This document shows positions 24,735 through 32,172 of a stretch of 32,258 nt of DNA, piece after piece. Location of the stretch: positions 1 through 32,258 of the forward strand of contig JAGRBZ010000048.1 of assembly GCA_020433805.1 (NCBI GenBank). Direction: 5' to 3'. This stretch comes from Anaerolineae bacterium (GTDB taxonomy: Bacteria > Chloroflexota > Anaerolineae > 4572-78 > J111). The translations under genes were made by a program, and so were the position numbers. Numbering within the stretch: the first letter of the stretch is position 1; the number at the start of each line of letters is the position of its first letter. The notes beneath the pieces were generated by a model. The model was not told the origin of the DNA. It worked only from the letters and a program-made list of their open reading frames with translations, and made no database searches.

Positions 24735-25795
24735 TAGGCATACTCCAGCATCGGGATGGTGTTGATGGGTGTAACTTCTTCATTTATAGCGACACTAGCT
24801 TCAGCCAGGTCAAGCTCATCTTCCAGCGTATCGAGCCAGGTCTTGACCTTTCCCAGTTCCGGCTCATCCAATCGGGCCAGGATGTTTTGGAAGCGGCTTT
24901 GCAGCTGCTGCCGGCTAGGTTGCTCGACGTCCTGCTCATCGTCCGCATTCACCTCAGCCAGGAATGCATTTGCGGTCGGCCACTCGGCCAGGCAATTCAG
25001 ACACCAGCGCCGGCTGCCGTTGACCCCTACAATCTTCTCCTGGCCACAGCGAGGGCATTCGAACTCCTGGGGTTTGAGCTGGTATTTGGGTTGTTCAGCA
25101 GCGTCCGGACTGGTCGCTGCGTTGAACTCAGGGTATTGGTCTGGTCGGGTAGAGCTTAAGGTGTCATCTGGCTTATGACCGTTTTGGTTGGAATGCGGAG
25201 ACTCGACCACGACTTGTTTAGGCATTCGGGACGCTTGAACCTGTTGGGGAGTTGGCTTGCTGCCGATATTAGTGGTGTCGATCTCATAAGTTTGGCCATC
25301 GGCTTTCCGCACCACGCGTTTGCTCAACTGCGGAACTTCCGCAGTTGTCTCCAATTCTTGTCGAATGCGGCCAACCGTTTTGTCATCCACCCCGCAGTGA
25401 CGGGCGATTTCCCGGTTACTCGACCGGATGCCGTAAGGGTGTCGCAGCGCCTGGCGAACAACGTGCTGTTTATCTTTGTTGGTCCGCCGCAAACCGTGTT
25501 TTTGATTAGCGGTCAAGGCCAGCCACTCGGCTTCGGTTCGCGTGCCGGATTGTAGGTTGACCAGTAAGGTCGTACCTACTCGTTTGGCTGCCTCACCGCG
25601 ATGGAAACCATCAAAAATATAGATGATGCCGTTGTCATCCTGAACCCCTTCGATGGGATCAAAGACGGTTCCGTTCGCCATCATGTCGGCATATTCGTCG
25701 ACAATGGTCAGGTTGATTTCGGCCCGGCTCTGGATAAAGATGAGTTCGTCAGGATGATATTCGGACTGTTTTTGTGGTTTTGCTTGTTGAGACAT
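24734..25795 (-). CDS. ParB/Srx-domain DNA-binding protein with C-terminal zinc ribbon
   Basis: In this 353-aa protein, residues ~20-75 have the ParB/Srx fold with the signature YIFDGFHRGEAAKRVG (the position of the CTP-binding GxxRxxA-type box). Then comes a helix-turn-helix, NREIARHCGVDDKTVGRIR (~127-145), a long polar linker, and a zinc ribbon CPRC ... CLNC (~247-268). ParB-type proteins bind parS sites and spread; the added ribbon and linker are unusual. It is the first gene of a long operon behind a near-consensus promoter whose -35 region overlaps a palindrome, so the protein or the adjacent HTH protein may repress it. It could be a partition or a master regulatory protein of the element. 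Confidence 0.75.
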   Translation of the reverse strand: MSQQAKPQKQSEYHPDELIFIQSRAEINLTIVDEYADMMANGTVFDPIEGVQDDNGIIYIFDGFHRGEAAKRVGTTLLVNLQSGTRTEAEWLALTANQKHGLRRTNKDKQHVVRQALRHPYGIRSSNREIARHCGVDDKTVGRIRQELETTAEVPQLSKRVVRKADGQTYEIDTTNIGSKPTPQQVQASRMPKQVVVESPHSNQNGHKPDDTLSSTRPDQYPEFNAATSPDAAEQPKYQLKPQEFECPRCGQEKIVGVNGSRRWCLNCLAEWPTANAFLAEVNADDEQDVEQPSRQQLQSRFQNILARLDEPELGKVKTWLDTLEDELDLAEASVAINEEVTPINTIPMLEYA

Positions 25796-25877
25796 TTCTG
25801 CCTCCGGATTTCAACTAAACAGGTTTTTTTCTTTGCCAAATAAAGGTCATCTAAGTTCATTTATAGATGTTTGAAGA

Positions 25878-25906
25878 ATAATAACACAACTCTTATTAAC
25901 TGTCAA
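25878..25906 (-). promoter_or_regulatory. Near-consensus sigma-70 promoter of the parB-like operon
   Basis: On the minus strand there is a perfect -35 TTGACA (25906-25901), a 17-bp spacer and -10 TATTAT (25883-25878). The predicted start is near 25871, giving a leader of about 75 bases. Confidence 0.85.
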
Positions 25907-25923
25907 TCCACTTACTAAGAGTT
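25888..25923. promoter_or_regulatory. Palindromic operator over the parB-like promoter
   Basis: AACTCTTATTAA (25888-25899) and TTACTAAGAGTT (25912-25923) are inverted repeats matching at 11 of 12 positions. They straddle the -35 box and occupy the spacer, a classic place for repressor binding. Confidence 0.7.
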
Positions 25924-25994
25924 TGTGTCAGAGATGTAGCTTTCTTTACTTGGAAAACATAAGAGGTTACGAAGTACTTCTGGTGGGGATCAGA

Positions 25995-26027
25995 ATTTAA
26001 AAAGAAAAACCCGGTTTAATACCGGGT
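25995..26027 (-). terminator. Rho-independent terminator after the HTH gene
   Basis: A 7-bp perfect stem (ACCCGGT-TTAAT-ACCGGGT, 26009-26027) is followed by TTTTTCTTTTT on the minus strand, 32 bp beyond the HTH gene's stop. It separates that gene from the strong promoter downstream. Confidence 0.8.
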
Positions 26028-26058
26028 GAAGGTTTCTAAGTAGAGCAGATTTTTGCTG

Positions 26059-26574
26059 CTAAGATTGATGTCTTTGAACACGCTTTCTTTCTGCTATTTC
26101 AGGGTATTTGAGTTGGTATGGTTCACCATTCTCGTCAAATACACTCACTCCTCGCATTTGTCCATCATACTCTTCGTATTTTTGGGCAAATACTTCAGCA
26201 CAATATGCTGCTTCGGCCTCGTCTAATTGTAACCGATATCCTCGTTCAAGTATTGTAATATAACCCAAATTGGCCCAGCGGCTAAACAAGGCATGCGACA
26301 TCGGTATTTTATATTCCTTACTGTACTTTCGGCTAGCTTCTGAAGCGCTAATTGGATGTCCCCGCAAATGAGCAAATTTAGCGGCAATAATTTCCTCTTT
26401 GGTCTGGGGTTTCTGACTATTATTACCGTTTTGATCAGCCACTACAACTAATTCTCCTGAGGGCGCTGTGCGTGTCTGTAAGATACCATCCGCAATGAGT
26501 TGGGTCAATACTTTTTCTTTCACCCCATATCTGCGGGCCGCTTCATCAATAGAAAGATATGTTGGGTTGGGCAT
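26059..26574 (-). CDS. Two-HTH regulator beside the attachment region
   Basis: This is a 171-aa protein. MPNPTYLSIDEAARRYGVKEKVLTQLIADG is an excisionase/MerR-like helix-turn-helix, and a second such unit (ISASEASRKYSKEYKIPMSHALFSRWANLG) lies at ~85-120. The C-terminal third is acidic. The start at 26574 (AAGGAGG five bases upstream) is preferred over 26589. It is encoded next to the truncated tRNA sequences, where elements often carry an excisionase or repressor. It could bind the palindrome over the parB-like promoter. Exact function is unknown. Confidence 0.65.
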   Translation of the reverse strand: MPNPTYLSIDEAARRYGVKEKVLTQLIADGILQTRTAPSGELVVVADQNGNNSQKPQTKEEIIAAKFAHLRGHPISASEASRKYSKEYKIPMSHALFSRWANLGYITILERGYRLQLDEAEAAYCAEVFAQKYEEYDGQMRGVSVFDENGEPYQLKYPEIAERKRVQRHQS

Positions 26575-26683
26575 CGGCGCCTCCTTCATTAAGCTACTAA
26601 GGTTGTTGCTCCAAATATCAAGAGTTAAAACGTTTATTTACGACAAAAATAAGAAGGTGATTACCTGCCTCTGTTTCAAAAAA

Positions 26684-26724
26684 GGTTCTGGAAGCCGCTG
26701 CTCTATCCTATGAGCTACAGGGTT
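26684..26724 (-). other. 5'-half tRNA-like sequence (Arg-like), broken in the anticodon loop
   Basis: AACCCTG-TA-GCTC-ATAGGATA-GAGC-A-GCGGCTTC follows tRNA-Arg consensus through the acceptor 5' strand, D arm and anticodon 5' strand. It then continues as CAGAACCTTTTTT with no anticodon 3' strand, T arm or acceptor 3' strand. It is a remnant, not a working tRNA. Confidence 0.55.
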
Positions 26725-26734
26725 GCGTCAGCAC

Positions 26735-26766
26735 AAATAAAAAAACCCACCGAGTCCCGGTAGGGC
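26735..26766 (-). terminator. Terminator between the two tRNA remnants
   Basis: A hairpin with one bulged base (CCCTACCG and CGGTGGG on the minus strand, 26746-26765) is followed by TTTTTTTA. It would stop transcription from the tRNA-Phe promoter. A second stem GGCCG/CGGCC lies at ~26777-26791 with no T run. Confidence 0.7.
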
Positions 26767-26843
26767 TTTGTAAGTGGCCGGGAAACGGCCAAAAAAGAAA
26801 AAGCTTTTAGGTTTAATCAAACTATTTGAGCCATGGTGACCCT

Positions 26844-26896
26844 TGGGGAGCACTTTGATTTTCAGTCAAATGCTCTACCAACTGAGCTACCTCGGC
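26844..26896 (-). pseudogene. Truncated tRNA-Phe (GAA), attachment-site scar
   Basis: Acceptor 5' strand GCCGAGG, D arm, anticodon stem TTTGA/TCAAA with loop CTGAAAA (anticodon GAA), variable region and start of the T stem (CCCCA) are intact. Identity then ends: the next bases are AGGGTCACCATGG, and no CCTCGGC acceptor strand follows. It has a strong promoter upstream. The likely cause is integration or deletion inside the T arm. Confidence 0.7.
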
Positions 26897-26924
26897 AGAT
26901 ATTAAGCGTGCACAACAGTAGAGG

Positions 26925-26953
26925 ATTATAACATAGAGCTTATCGGTCGTCAA
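26925..26953 (-). promoter_or_regulatory. Promoter of the truncated tRNA-Phe
   Basis: On the minus strand: -35 TTGACG (26953-26948), 17-bp spacer, perfect -10 TATAAT (26930-26925), about 28 bases before the tRNA 5' end. It shows that the right-hand half of the tRNA was once a working chromosomal gene. The rest of 26898-26975 holds nothing else. Confidence 0.8.
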
Positions 26954-26975
26954 ATTAAATTTAAGTAAACACGCT

Positions 26976-27227
26976 CTAATTCTCTAATGTCTCAGGCGCT
27001 TTTTCAACCAGAAAACGCCGAATAGCTCTCAGTGAGGCCTTAAGAACCGTTTCTCCTAAGGGAACCATTTTGATATCGATAAACAAGCCTTCTTCGTGGA
27101 TATCATCATCCATTTTTTGAATTTCTTCTCGAAAAATGTGGATTAATTCATCTTCGTGTTCTTCCAAAAAGTGTGCCAGATCTTGTCGAACTAGTTGAAA
27201 CGCGACTTCGCGGATGATGCGTCTCAT
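26976..27227 (-). CDS. Small acidic helical protein, unknown
   Basis: This 83-aa protein (MRRIIREVAFQLVRQDLAHFLEEHEDELIHIF ... VEKAPETLEN) has GAGGAAAG three bases before its ATG, which supports it as a real gene. It follows the glutaredoxin-like gene by 32 bp and is probably in its operon. No family is recognised. Confidence 0.65.
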   Translation of the reverse strand: MRRIIREVAFQLVRQDLAHFLEEHEDELIHIFREEIQKMDDDIHEEGLFIDIKMVPLGETVLKASLRAIRRFLVEKAPETLEN

Positions 27228-27259
27228 TATCTTTCCTCGTCGATACCCTGCTGTTTTCT

Positions 27260-27502
27260 TTAGTGGCTAAGGTAAAATTTTATATCTTCAATGGAGAACG
27301 GCCAAGTTAATTCTTGGTTGCGGTCAGGTGCCACAATCACCGGGATACGTTTTGCGTAAACCGCTTCCAAACCATTGTGGGGATGGGTGATATCAAGGAC
27401 ATCAATTTCTAGGGGGATATCCAATGCCACGGTAACAAGCATGTTGTATGCTTCATCACAGGCCGGACAGTTGAGCTTGGTATAAAACCTCACTTGTTTC
27501 AT
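27260..27502 (-). CDS. Glutaredoxin-like protein
   Basis: This 80-aa thioredoxin-fold protein starts MKQVRFYTKLNCPACDEA; CPAC (12-15) is the redox motif. KRIPVIVAPD is the cis-Pro strand. It probably reduces disulfides or mixed thiols in the cytoplasm. The ATG at 27502 is only seven bases from a TATAAT box, so the transcript may be leaderless. A longer frame exists upstream (27628) but passes through the promoter and a mobile element. Confidence 0.75.
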   Translation of the reverse strand: MKQVRFYTKLNCPACDEAYNMLVTVALDIPLEIDVLDITHPHNGLEAVYAKRIPVIVAPDRNQELTWPFSIEDIKFYLSH

Positions 27503-27509
27503 ACCCCAC

Positions 27510-27537
27510 ATTATACACAAAAGACCGAAGCTGTCAC
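27510..27537 (-). promoter_or_regulatory. Promoter of the glutaredoxin-like gene
   Basis: GTGACA (27537-27532), 16-bp spacer, perfect TATAAT (27515-27510). Transcription should start at or next to the A of the start codon. Confidence 0.65.
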
Positions 27538-27577
27538 TATGCTTCGGCCTTAAATTTGTAAATTTGATTGATAGTAG

Positions 27578-27724
27578 GGCACTGGGTCCACAAGATGGGA
27601 TCCATAGATGACGGGTGAAATCAGCCACGAATTACACGGATTTTCACTAATTTTATTATTTCATTTGTGTTAATTCGTGTAATTCGTGGCCTAAAAGTTT
27701 TTTCTATTATACGGACCCAGTGCC
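27578..27724. mobile_element. 147-bp MITE with 8-bp target duplication
   Basis: Perfect 12-bp terminal inverted repeats GGCACTGGGTCC (27578-27589) and GGACCCAGTGCC (27713-27724) are flanked by the direct repeat GATAGTAG (27570-27577 and 27725-27732). Inside is a second inverted repeat (CCACGAATTACACG and CGTGTAATTCGTGG). No coding capacity is present. It ends 10 bp from the ccdA stop codon (the duplication, then 2 bp). The 8-bp duplication fits families such as ISL3 or IS66, but the parent is not identified. Confidence 0.85.
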
Positions 27725-27734
27725 GATAGTAGCT

Positions 27735-28469
27735 TTAACTGAGTTCGAGTAACCACGCCGGCGCGATGCCGTTGAAGAAAGTGTTGAGGATAGTAAAATA
27801 GCCGGTTATCAGCAGAACACCTACAACAATAATAAACGCACCGCTTACACGCTCGATTACGGGTAAATATTGGTTGAGCCTTTTCAATCGGCTGGTGGCA
27901 GCGGTGAGCATCCAGGCGGTTACCAAAAATGGAATAGCCAACCCCATCGAATAAACAAACAAGTAAAACATCGATAGGAGGACGTTTTGGCCCTGAATTG
28001 CCAGCGTTAATATGGCCCCTAACAGCGGTCCAATACAGGGTGTCCAGCCCGCTGCAAACGTCATGCCGATAATACCACTCCGGGCATAACTGGGCGCTTG
28101 TCCTTGACCGTATTCCAATTTCTTTTGCATATTAAAAATGGGGATATTGATGACATGCATAATATGCAGTCCGAAGACAATGAGCAGCAAGCCCCCAATC
28201 CAAACGAGATAATCAGTGAGTGCTCCCAGTGTGCCGCCTAAAAAGCCGGCCGGTGCTCCAAAGACAACAACAAAGATAAAGGTAAAGCCGGCCACAAACA
28301 TAAGAGCGTGTGTGAAAACTTCTTTTCGCGGCGGCGGTTCATCTCCGGAGAGGGTTGAGCCTGACAGGTAGCCTAGATAAACGGGTATTAAGGGCAGTAC
28401 ACACGGAGATATAAATGACAGTAGCCCCGCCAAAAAGGCGGCGAAGATAGTAATATTTTCGAATCCCAT
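27735..28469 (-). CDS. ccdA: Cytochrome c biogenesis protein CcdA
   Basis: This is a 244-aa integral membrane protein with six transmembrane helices. Conserved Cys/Pro motifs are seen in the first helix (LSFISPCVLPLIPVYLGYLSG) and the fourth (AAGWTPCIGPLLGAI). CcdA carries electrons from cytoplasmic thioredoxin to the outside face, to keep apocytochrome c thiols reduced. AAGGAG lies upstream of the ATG. It follows ccmD by about 500 bp of repeat-rich sequence, and fits a cytochrome-c maturation locus. Confidence 0.9.
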   Translation of the reverse strand: MGFENITIFAAFLAGLLSFISPCVLPLIPVYLGYLSGSTLSGDEPPPRKEVFTHALMFVAGFTFIFVVVFGAPAGFLGGTLGALTDYLVWIGGLLLIVFGLHIMHVINIPIFNMQKKLEYGQGQAPSYARSGIIGMTFAAGWTPCIGPLLGAILTLAIQGQNVLLSMFYLFVYSMGLAIPFLVTAWMLTAATSRLKRLNQYLPVIERVSGAFIIVVGVLLITGYFTILNTFFNGIAPAWLLELS

Positions 28470-28529
28470 CTTTAGAGTAACTCCTTGTAAGTTCGGGCTT
28501 CAAAAAAAGGGCTTGATAGTAGTTAGGGT

Positions 28530-28660
28530 TTACGCAGTTCGAGACCCTAAAGGTTTCCGAAGTCATTTATCAAGCAAAATTCTAAAGACAATTGAGCTTG
28601 TATGTTGTCCTAAAGCCGACTTGTAAAACCTTTAGGGTCTGATTTCTTCCAACTGCGTAA
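28530..28660. repeat. MITE-like repeat, copy 1 of 2 (131 bp)
   Basis: The ends are TTACGCAGTT...GAGACCCTAAAGG and the inverse ...CCTTTAGGGTC...AACTGCGTAA. The interior (ATTTATCAAGC, ACAATTGAGCTTGTATG) is shared with 32041-32172 in opposite orientation at roughly nine bases in ten. No gene lies in 28470-28968; the rest (28661-28807) shows nothing clear. Confidence 0.8.
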
Positions 28661-28807
28661 CTTATAAGTCGTGTTACGTAGATGAAGATGCGATTATGAA
28701 GTTAGATCGTAATCGTTGAATCTTCAATAACCAATCTACAGCGCAAATCTAACAAAAATCTTACGGGTGATAAGGTTTTTGACAGGAATATTGTAGCCGT
28801 GGTTGGC

Positions 28808-28976
28808 CTAGGTGTCTACTCTGTCGGTCTGAGAAACCAGGGTTTTGACTTTAGAAGTGAAAATATGCTCTTGAGTGAGCCTTTTTAGACACGAAATTGA
28901 TCGTATTAACCGAAAACCCTGGTTTCTTTCTCGGGCTTATGTCAAAATCTCGTAGCAGTACTAGGTGTCTACTCTG
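28808..28976. repeat. Hairpin unit flanked by 16-bp direct repeats
   Basis: CTAGGTGTCTACTCTG occurs at 28808-28823 and 28961-28976. Between them AGAAACCAGGGTTTT (28832-28846) and AAAACCCTGGTTTCT (28913-28927) form a perfect 15-bp inverted repeat. The right direct repeat includes the ccmD stop codon. It looks like a small non-autonomous element or its scar. Confidence 0.65.
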
Positions 28977-29121
28977 AAGACGTTTCTTCTTGGGCTAACT
29001 GCTCTAACATCGCAATGTCTTTTTGAAGATGGCGTTGGCGATTGGCAATACTATAAATTAAAACGAATGAGACCAGCCAGAAAACTCCATATGCGGCGGC
29101 CAGATAAATTGTGTCTCCCAT
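28969..29121 (-). CDS. ccmD: CcmD-like small membrane protein
   Basis: This is a 50-aa gene too short for usual length limits. It encodes MGDTIYLAAAYGVFWLVSFV, then LIYSIANRQRHLQKDIAMLEQL: one transmembrane helix with a basic, helical cytoplasmic tail, as in CcmD, which tethers CcmC and CcmE in heme delivery. It lies 39 bp after ccmC in the same operon, with AGGAAAG upstream. The stop codon lies in a 16-bp direct repeat. Confidence 0.8.
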   Translation of the reverse strand: MGDTIYLAAAYGVFWLVSFVLIYSIANRQRHLQKDIAMLEQLAQEETSSE

Positions 29122-29160
29122 AATCAGCTTTCCTGAGAAATAACTCAATAAGTGAAGTTT

Positions 29161-29931
29161 TTAACGATACAAAAGGCGTTGCTTAAGGCTATCAACCCGC
29201 CGCTGCAACTGCTCTAGCTTAATGCGGTGATACATAAGTGTGATGTAAAAGATAGTAAAAGCGACCACACAAAAGATTAAAGTGGTTTGAATATTAGCCG
29301 ACATGCCAAAGCTACCCATCGATTCATCGGCATTGTTGCCGGGGGCAACGACCGCCGGATGGATGGTGCGCCACCAGCGAATAGCCATCCAGTTGAGCGG
29401 TACGGAGAAGGAAGCCAGCAGAGCATACACCGCGCCAAAGCGAGCGCGTCGATCCGGGTTGTCGATAGCACCGCGCAGCATTATGTAGCCTATATAGAGC
29501 AGCCAGCAGATTGTCGATATGGTTAGGCGCGGATCCCAGGTCCACCACACATTCCAGGTGGGTTTGGCCCAAAGCGAACCGCTGATGATGACCATCGTGA
29601 AAAAAGCCAGGCCAATTTCAATCGACGCCAAAGCCCACATATCCCATATGTCTTTACGAGTGACCAGGTACAAAATCGATACGACCGCGGCGACAATAAA
29701 GGCTAAGAAGCCCAGCCAGGCTGAACTCACGTGGAAATAGAAAATGCGTTGGGCATACCGCTCAGCGGGTGCAGTGAGGTTTAGAGCGTCGGGTGCCCAG
29801 ACCAAAGCCATGTAAAGCGCCGCCAGCATAAATATGCCGCTGATAACCGTCAAGATTGCCCCCCAACTAAAGGCGCTGGTTGAAGCCGCTGTTGATTTTT
29901 CTTGTTGTGAAAGCATAGCTTTTGTCGCCAT
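29161..29931 (-). CDS. ccmC: Heme exporter/handling protein CcmC
   Basis: This 256-aa protein has six transmembrane helices. The tryptophan-rich heme-binding segment WAKPTWNVWWTWDPRLT and nearby His residues (FYFHVSSAWLGF, RTIHPAV) are the hallmarks of CcmC, which passes heme to CcmE. It follows ccmB by 11 bp and precedes ccmD. Confidence 0.9.
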   Translation of the reverse strand: MATKAMLSQQEKSTAASTSAFSWGAILTVISGIFMLAALYMALVWAPDALNLTAPAERYAQRIFYFHVSSAWLGFLAFIVAAVVSILYLVTRKDIWDMWALASIEIGLAFFTMVIISGSLWAKPTWNVWWTWDPRLTISTICWLLYIGYIMLRGAIDNPDRRARFGAVYALLASFSVPLNWMAIRWWRTIHPAVVAPGNNADESMGSFGMSANIQTTLIFCVVAFTIFYITLMYHRIKLEQLQRRVDSLKQRLLYR

Positions 29932-29942
29932 AAAAAAACCCT

Positions 29943-30665
29943 TTATTCCTCAACTACAAATTCAAACAACATAAACGAGGCCGCGATAAAAATAACATCG
30001 AAGGCCACCAAAAGAGCCAACCACTGGCTTACTTCGTCGAAAGGAATATTATCCAAAATCGCAGCCGTTAGGCGAACGGCTGCCAACATAGCGGGGATGA
30101 TAACCGGAAAGAGCATAATCGGCAGTAATACATCACGCGCTCTGGTATGGACGGCCATTGCGGAAAAAAGAGTCCCGACACTGGCAAATGCCAGGCTGCC
30201 TAAAAAAACAACTCCGGCCAAAAATGGTAAAGTTCCTAGCGGTTGGTTGAATAAAATGATAAAGAACGGTAGAATGATGATCTCGACCAGGCTGATAAAC
30301 AATACATTCCCGATCATTTTCCCCAGATAAATCGCGCTTCGATCAACCGGAGCCAGCAAAAGGCCGTCGAGCACGCCCCGATCGCGTTCCAGAACAAAGC
30401 TTCTGCTCAGGCCCAGCATGCCGGCAAAGGCAATAGCCACCCACAATACGCCAGGCGCAAGTGTCTGCATATTTTCGGCCCGCAAATCAAAAGCAAAGTT
30501 GAAAATAAAAATGATCAGCAGGGAAAAAACAAACATGGCGCTGATCATTTCTTTTGTGCGGAGTTCGGTTGCAACGTCCTTGCCGATAATGGCCGCCACT
30601 TTTCGCAGGTAGCTACCGAACCCATGCGTTGCAGTAGATGTAGTTGGTATTAAGTCTGTCGCCAT
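29943..30665 (-). CDS. ccmB: Heme exporter ABC permease CcmB
   Basis: This 240-aa membrane protein has six predicted helices. Motifs LGLSRSFVLERDRGVLDGLLLAP and LPIMLFPVIIPAMLAAV are typical of CcmB, the permease of the CcmABCD system. The start at 30665 gives the usual length; the frame extends upstream to 30728. The partner ATPase CcmA is not adjacent. Confidence 0.9.
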   Translation of the reverse strand: MATDLIPTTSTATHGFGSYLRKVAAIIGKDVATELRTKEMISAMFVFSLLIIFIFNFAFDLRAENMQTLAPGVLWVAIAFAGMLGLSRSFVLERDRGVLDGLLLAPVDRSAIYLGKMIGNVLFISLVEIIILPFFIILFNQPLGTLPFLAGVVFLGSLAFASVGTLFSAMAVHTRARDVLLPIMLFPVIIPAMLAAVRLTAAILDNIPFDEVSQWLALLVAFDVIFIAASFMLFEFVVEE

Positions 30666-30756
30666 TTGAAATGCTTCGTGAATAAATGCACAGTGGTTTA
30701 TTATGCCACCGTTGCTGTAGTGTGTCAACGCATTGTAGCAGGATTACATATAGGGG

Positions 30757-31890
30757 CTAATTTTGGCTTGGTGGTGCGGTATTACTAAGCAAAGGAGAAG
30801 AATTTCTGGTCTGAATATAATAACGAATAGCCGTGCCTAAGATGATTACCCCCGTAATGGGTAGAACAAGCGTAGTCATAATCGACATAAAAGGATCAAG
30901 AGCCGGATTCGCTGTCGCACTAAGAAATAGGTAGGCCGTATAAGCCGCATAATAGAGGGTTAGAATGGCACCCTCCCAGCGCTCGATTTTATAATTGGTA
31001 TAAAATATGGGAATACAGATAATGGCCACAGCAATCATAATAGGAATATCGCTTCGAATGGCCAGCGGTGAAACAACGATCCCCGACGGAGAAACCGCAC
31101 TGCCCAATCCTAAGACTACCAAAATATTAAATATATTACTGCCGACAGCATTGCCTACGGCAAGATCACCCTTTTTCTGGATACTGGCAATAATTGAGGT
31201 CGCAATTTCCGGTAGCGATGTACCTACGGCGATAATCGTTAGCCCAATGACCAACTCGCTTACACCCAGCATTCTTGCTACAGCTACCGCTCCGTCAATC
31301 AACCAGCGCGATCCGAAAACGAGCATAATAAGACCTAGTAGGATAAGTCCAATTTGCTTAATAAAATGATTTGGGCCTTTGACTGGAGTAATTTGGATGT
31401 CTGACTCTTGTGCGGCGGCGGCTTTATCGGCCTTTACTTGCTTGCGGCTTTTGCGGATAACAAACGTGGTGTAGGTGATAGCACCGGCAAAAAGAATAAC
31501 ACCATCAACATGGCTAATTCTACCGTCAAGTCCCATCAGCCATAATAAGCCCGACAAAACAACCATAAGCGGCAGTTCCAGCCGCAAAAGCTGTTTGTCG
31601 ACCCGCAAAGCGCCATACATAGCTGCCAAACCCAACACCAATAGAATGTTGGCAATGTTACTGCCCACTACATTTCCAACTGCTAAATCAGCCTGTCCGG
31701 CATAGGTCGATTGAATCGTTACCGCTAGCTCAGGCGCACTGGTACCAAAGGCCACAACGGTTAAGCCTACCACCAAGGGCGAAATGCCAATGGCTATCGC
31801 CAAGCTCGATGCTCCCCGTACCAGGAATTCAGCTCCGGAAATGAGTAACCCAAATCCGATAATAAACAAGATGAACGTGAGGAGATCCAT
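30757..31890 (-). CDS. Na+/Ca2+ exchanger-type antiporter (CaxA/YrbG-like)
   Basis: This 377-aa membrane protein has two inverted alpha repeats: GLTVVAFGTSAPELAV with GNVVGSNIANILLVLG, and GLTIIAVGTSLPEIATS with GNAVGSNIFNILVVLG. These carry the Glu and Asn residues that bind the cation. About ten helices and a cytoplasmic loop with KADKAAAAQESD between the halves are predicted. It exchanges Ca2+ (or a similar cation) for Na+ or H+. It lies upstream of ccmB with a ~90-bp gap. Confidence 0.9.
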   Translation of the reverse strand: MDLLTFILFIIGFGLLISGAEFLVRGASSLAIAIGISPLVVGLTVVAFGTSAPELAVTIQSTYAGQADLAVGNVVGSNIANILLVLGLAAMYGALRVDKQLLRLELPLMVVLSGLLWLMGLDGRISHVDGVILFAGAITYTTFVIRKSRKQVKADKAAAAQESDIQITPVKGPNHFIKQIGLILLGLIMLVFGSRWLIDGAVAVARMLGVSELVIGLTIIAVGTSLPEIATSIIASIQKKGDLAVGNAVGSNIFNILVVLGLGSAVSPSGIVVSPLAIRSDIPIMIAVAIICIPIFYTNYKIERWEGAILTLYYAAYTAYLFLSATANPALDPFMSIMTTLVLPITGVIILGTAIRYYIQTRNSSPLLSNTAPPSQN

Positions 31891-32040
31891 ACGTTAAACC
31901 TTTGTGTAAGATCCTAATCAAAATGGCATTCGGTAGAATGCGTGGTCTGCAAGCGGTCAGGCGCTTTAAAGATTGCGCACCTGATAATTATACCAATTAG
32001 TCAGATAAGAGGAAATGTTGAAGGCCTATTAATTCAGGAG

Positions 32041-32172
32041 TTACGCACTTGAAAAAAATGAGACCCTGAAGGTTTTACAAGTCGACTTTAAGACAACATA
32101 CAAGCTCAATTGTCTTAGAATTTTGCTTTGATAAATGACTCCGAAAAACCTTTAGGGTCTCGAACTGCGTAA
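32041..32172. repeat. MITE-like repeat, copy 2 of 2 (132 bp)
   Basis: This is the inverse of 28530-28660, with ends TTACGCACTT...GAGACCCTGAAGG and ...GGTCTCGAACTGCGTAA. No gene is supported in 31891-32258; the final bases form a loose GTCAGCA/TGCTGAC pair (32219-32258) cut by the window end. Confidence 0.8.

Noticed and set aside
26684..26896. tRNA gene interrupted by a group I intron
   Set aside because: No 3' exon or intron core is seen between the remnant and the next gene, and a terminator lies in between.
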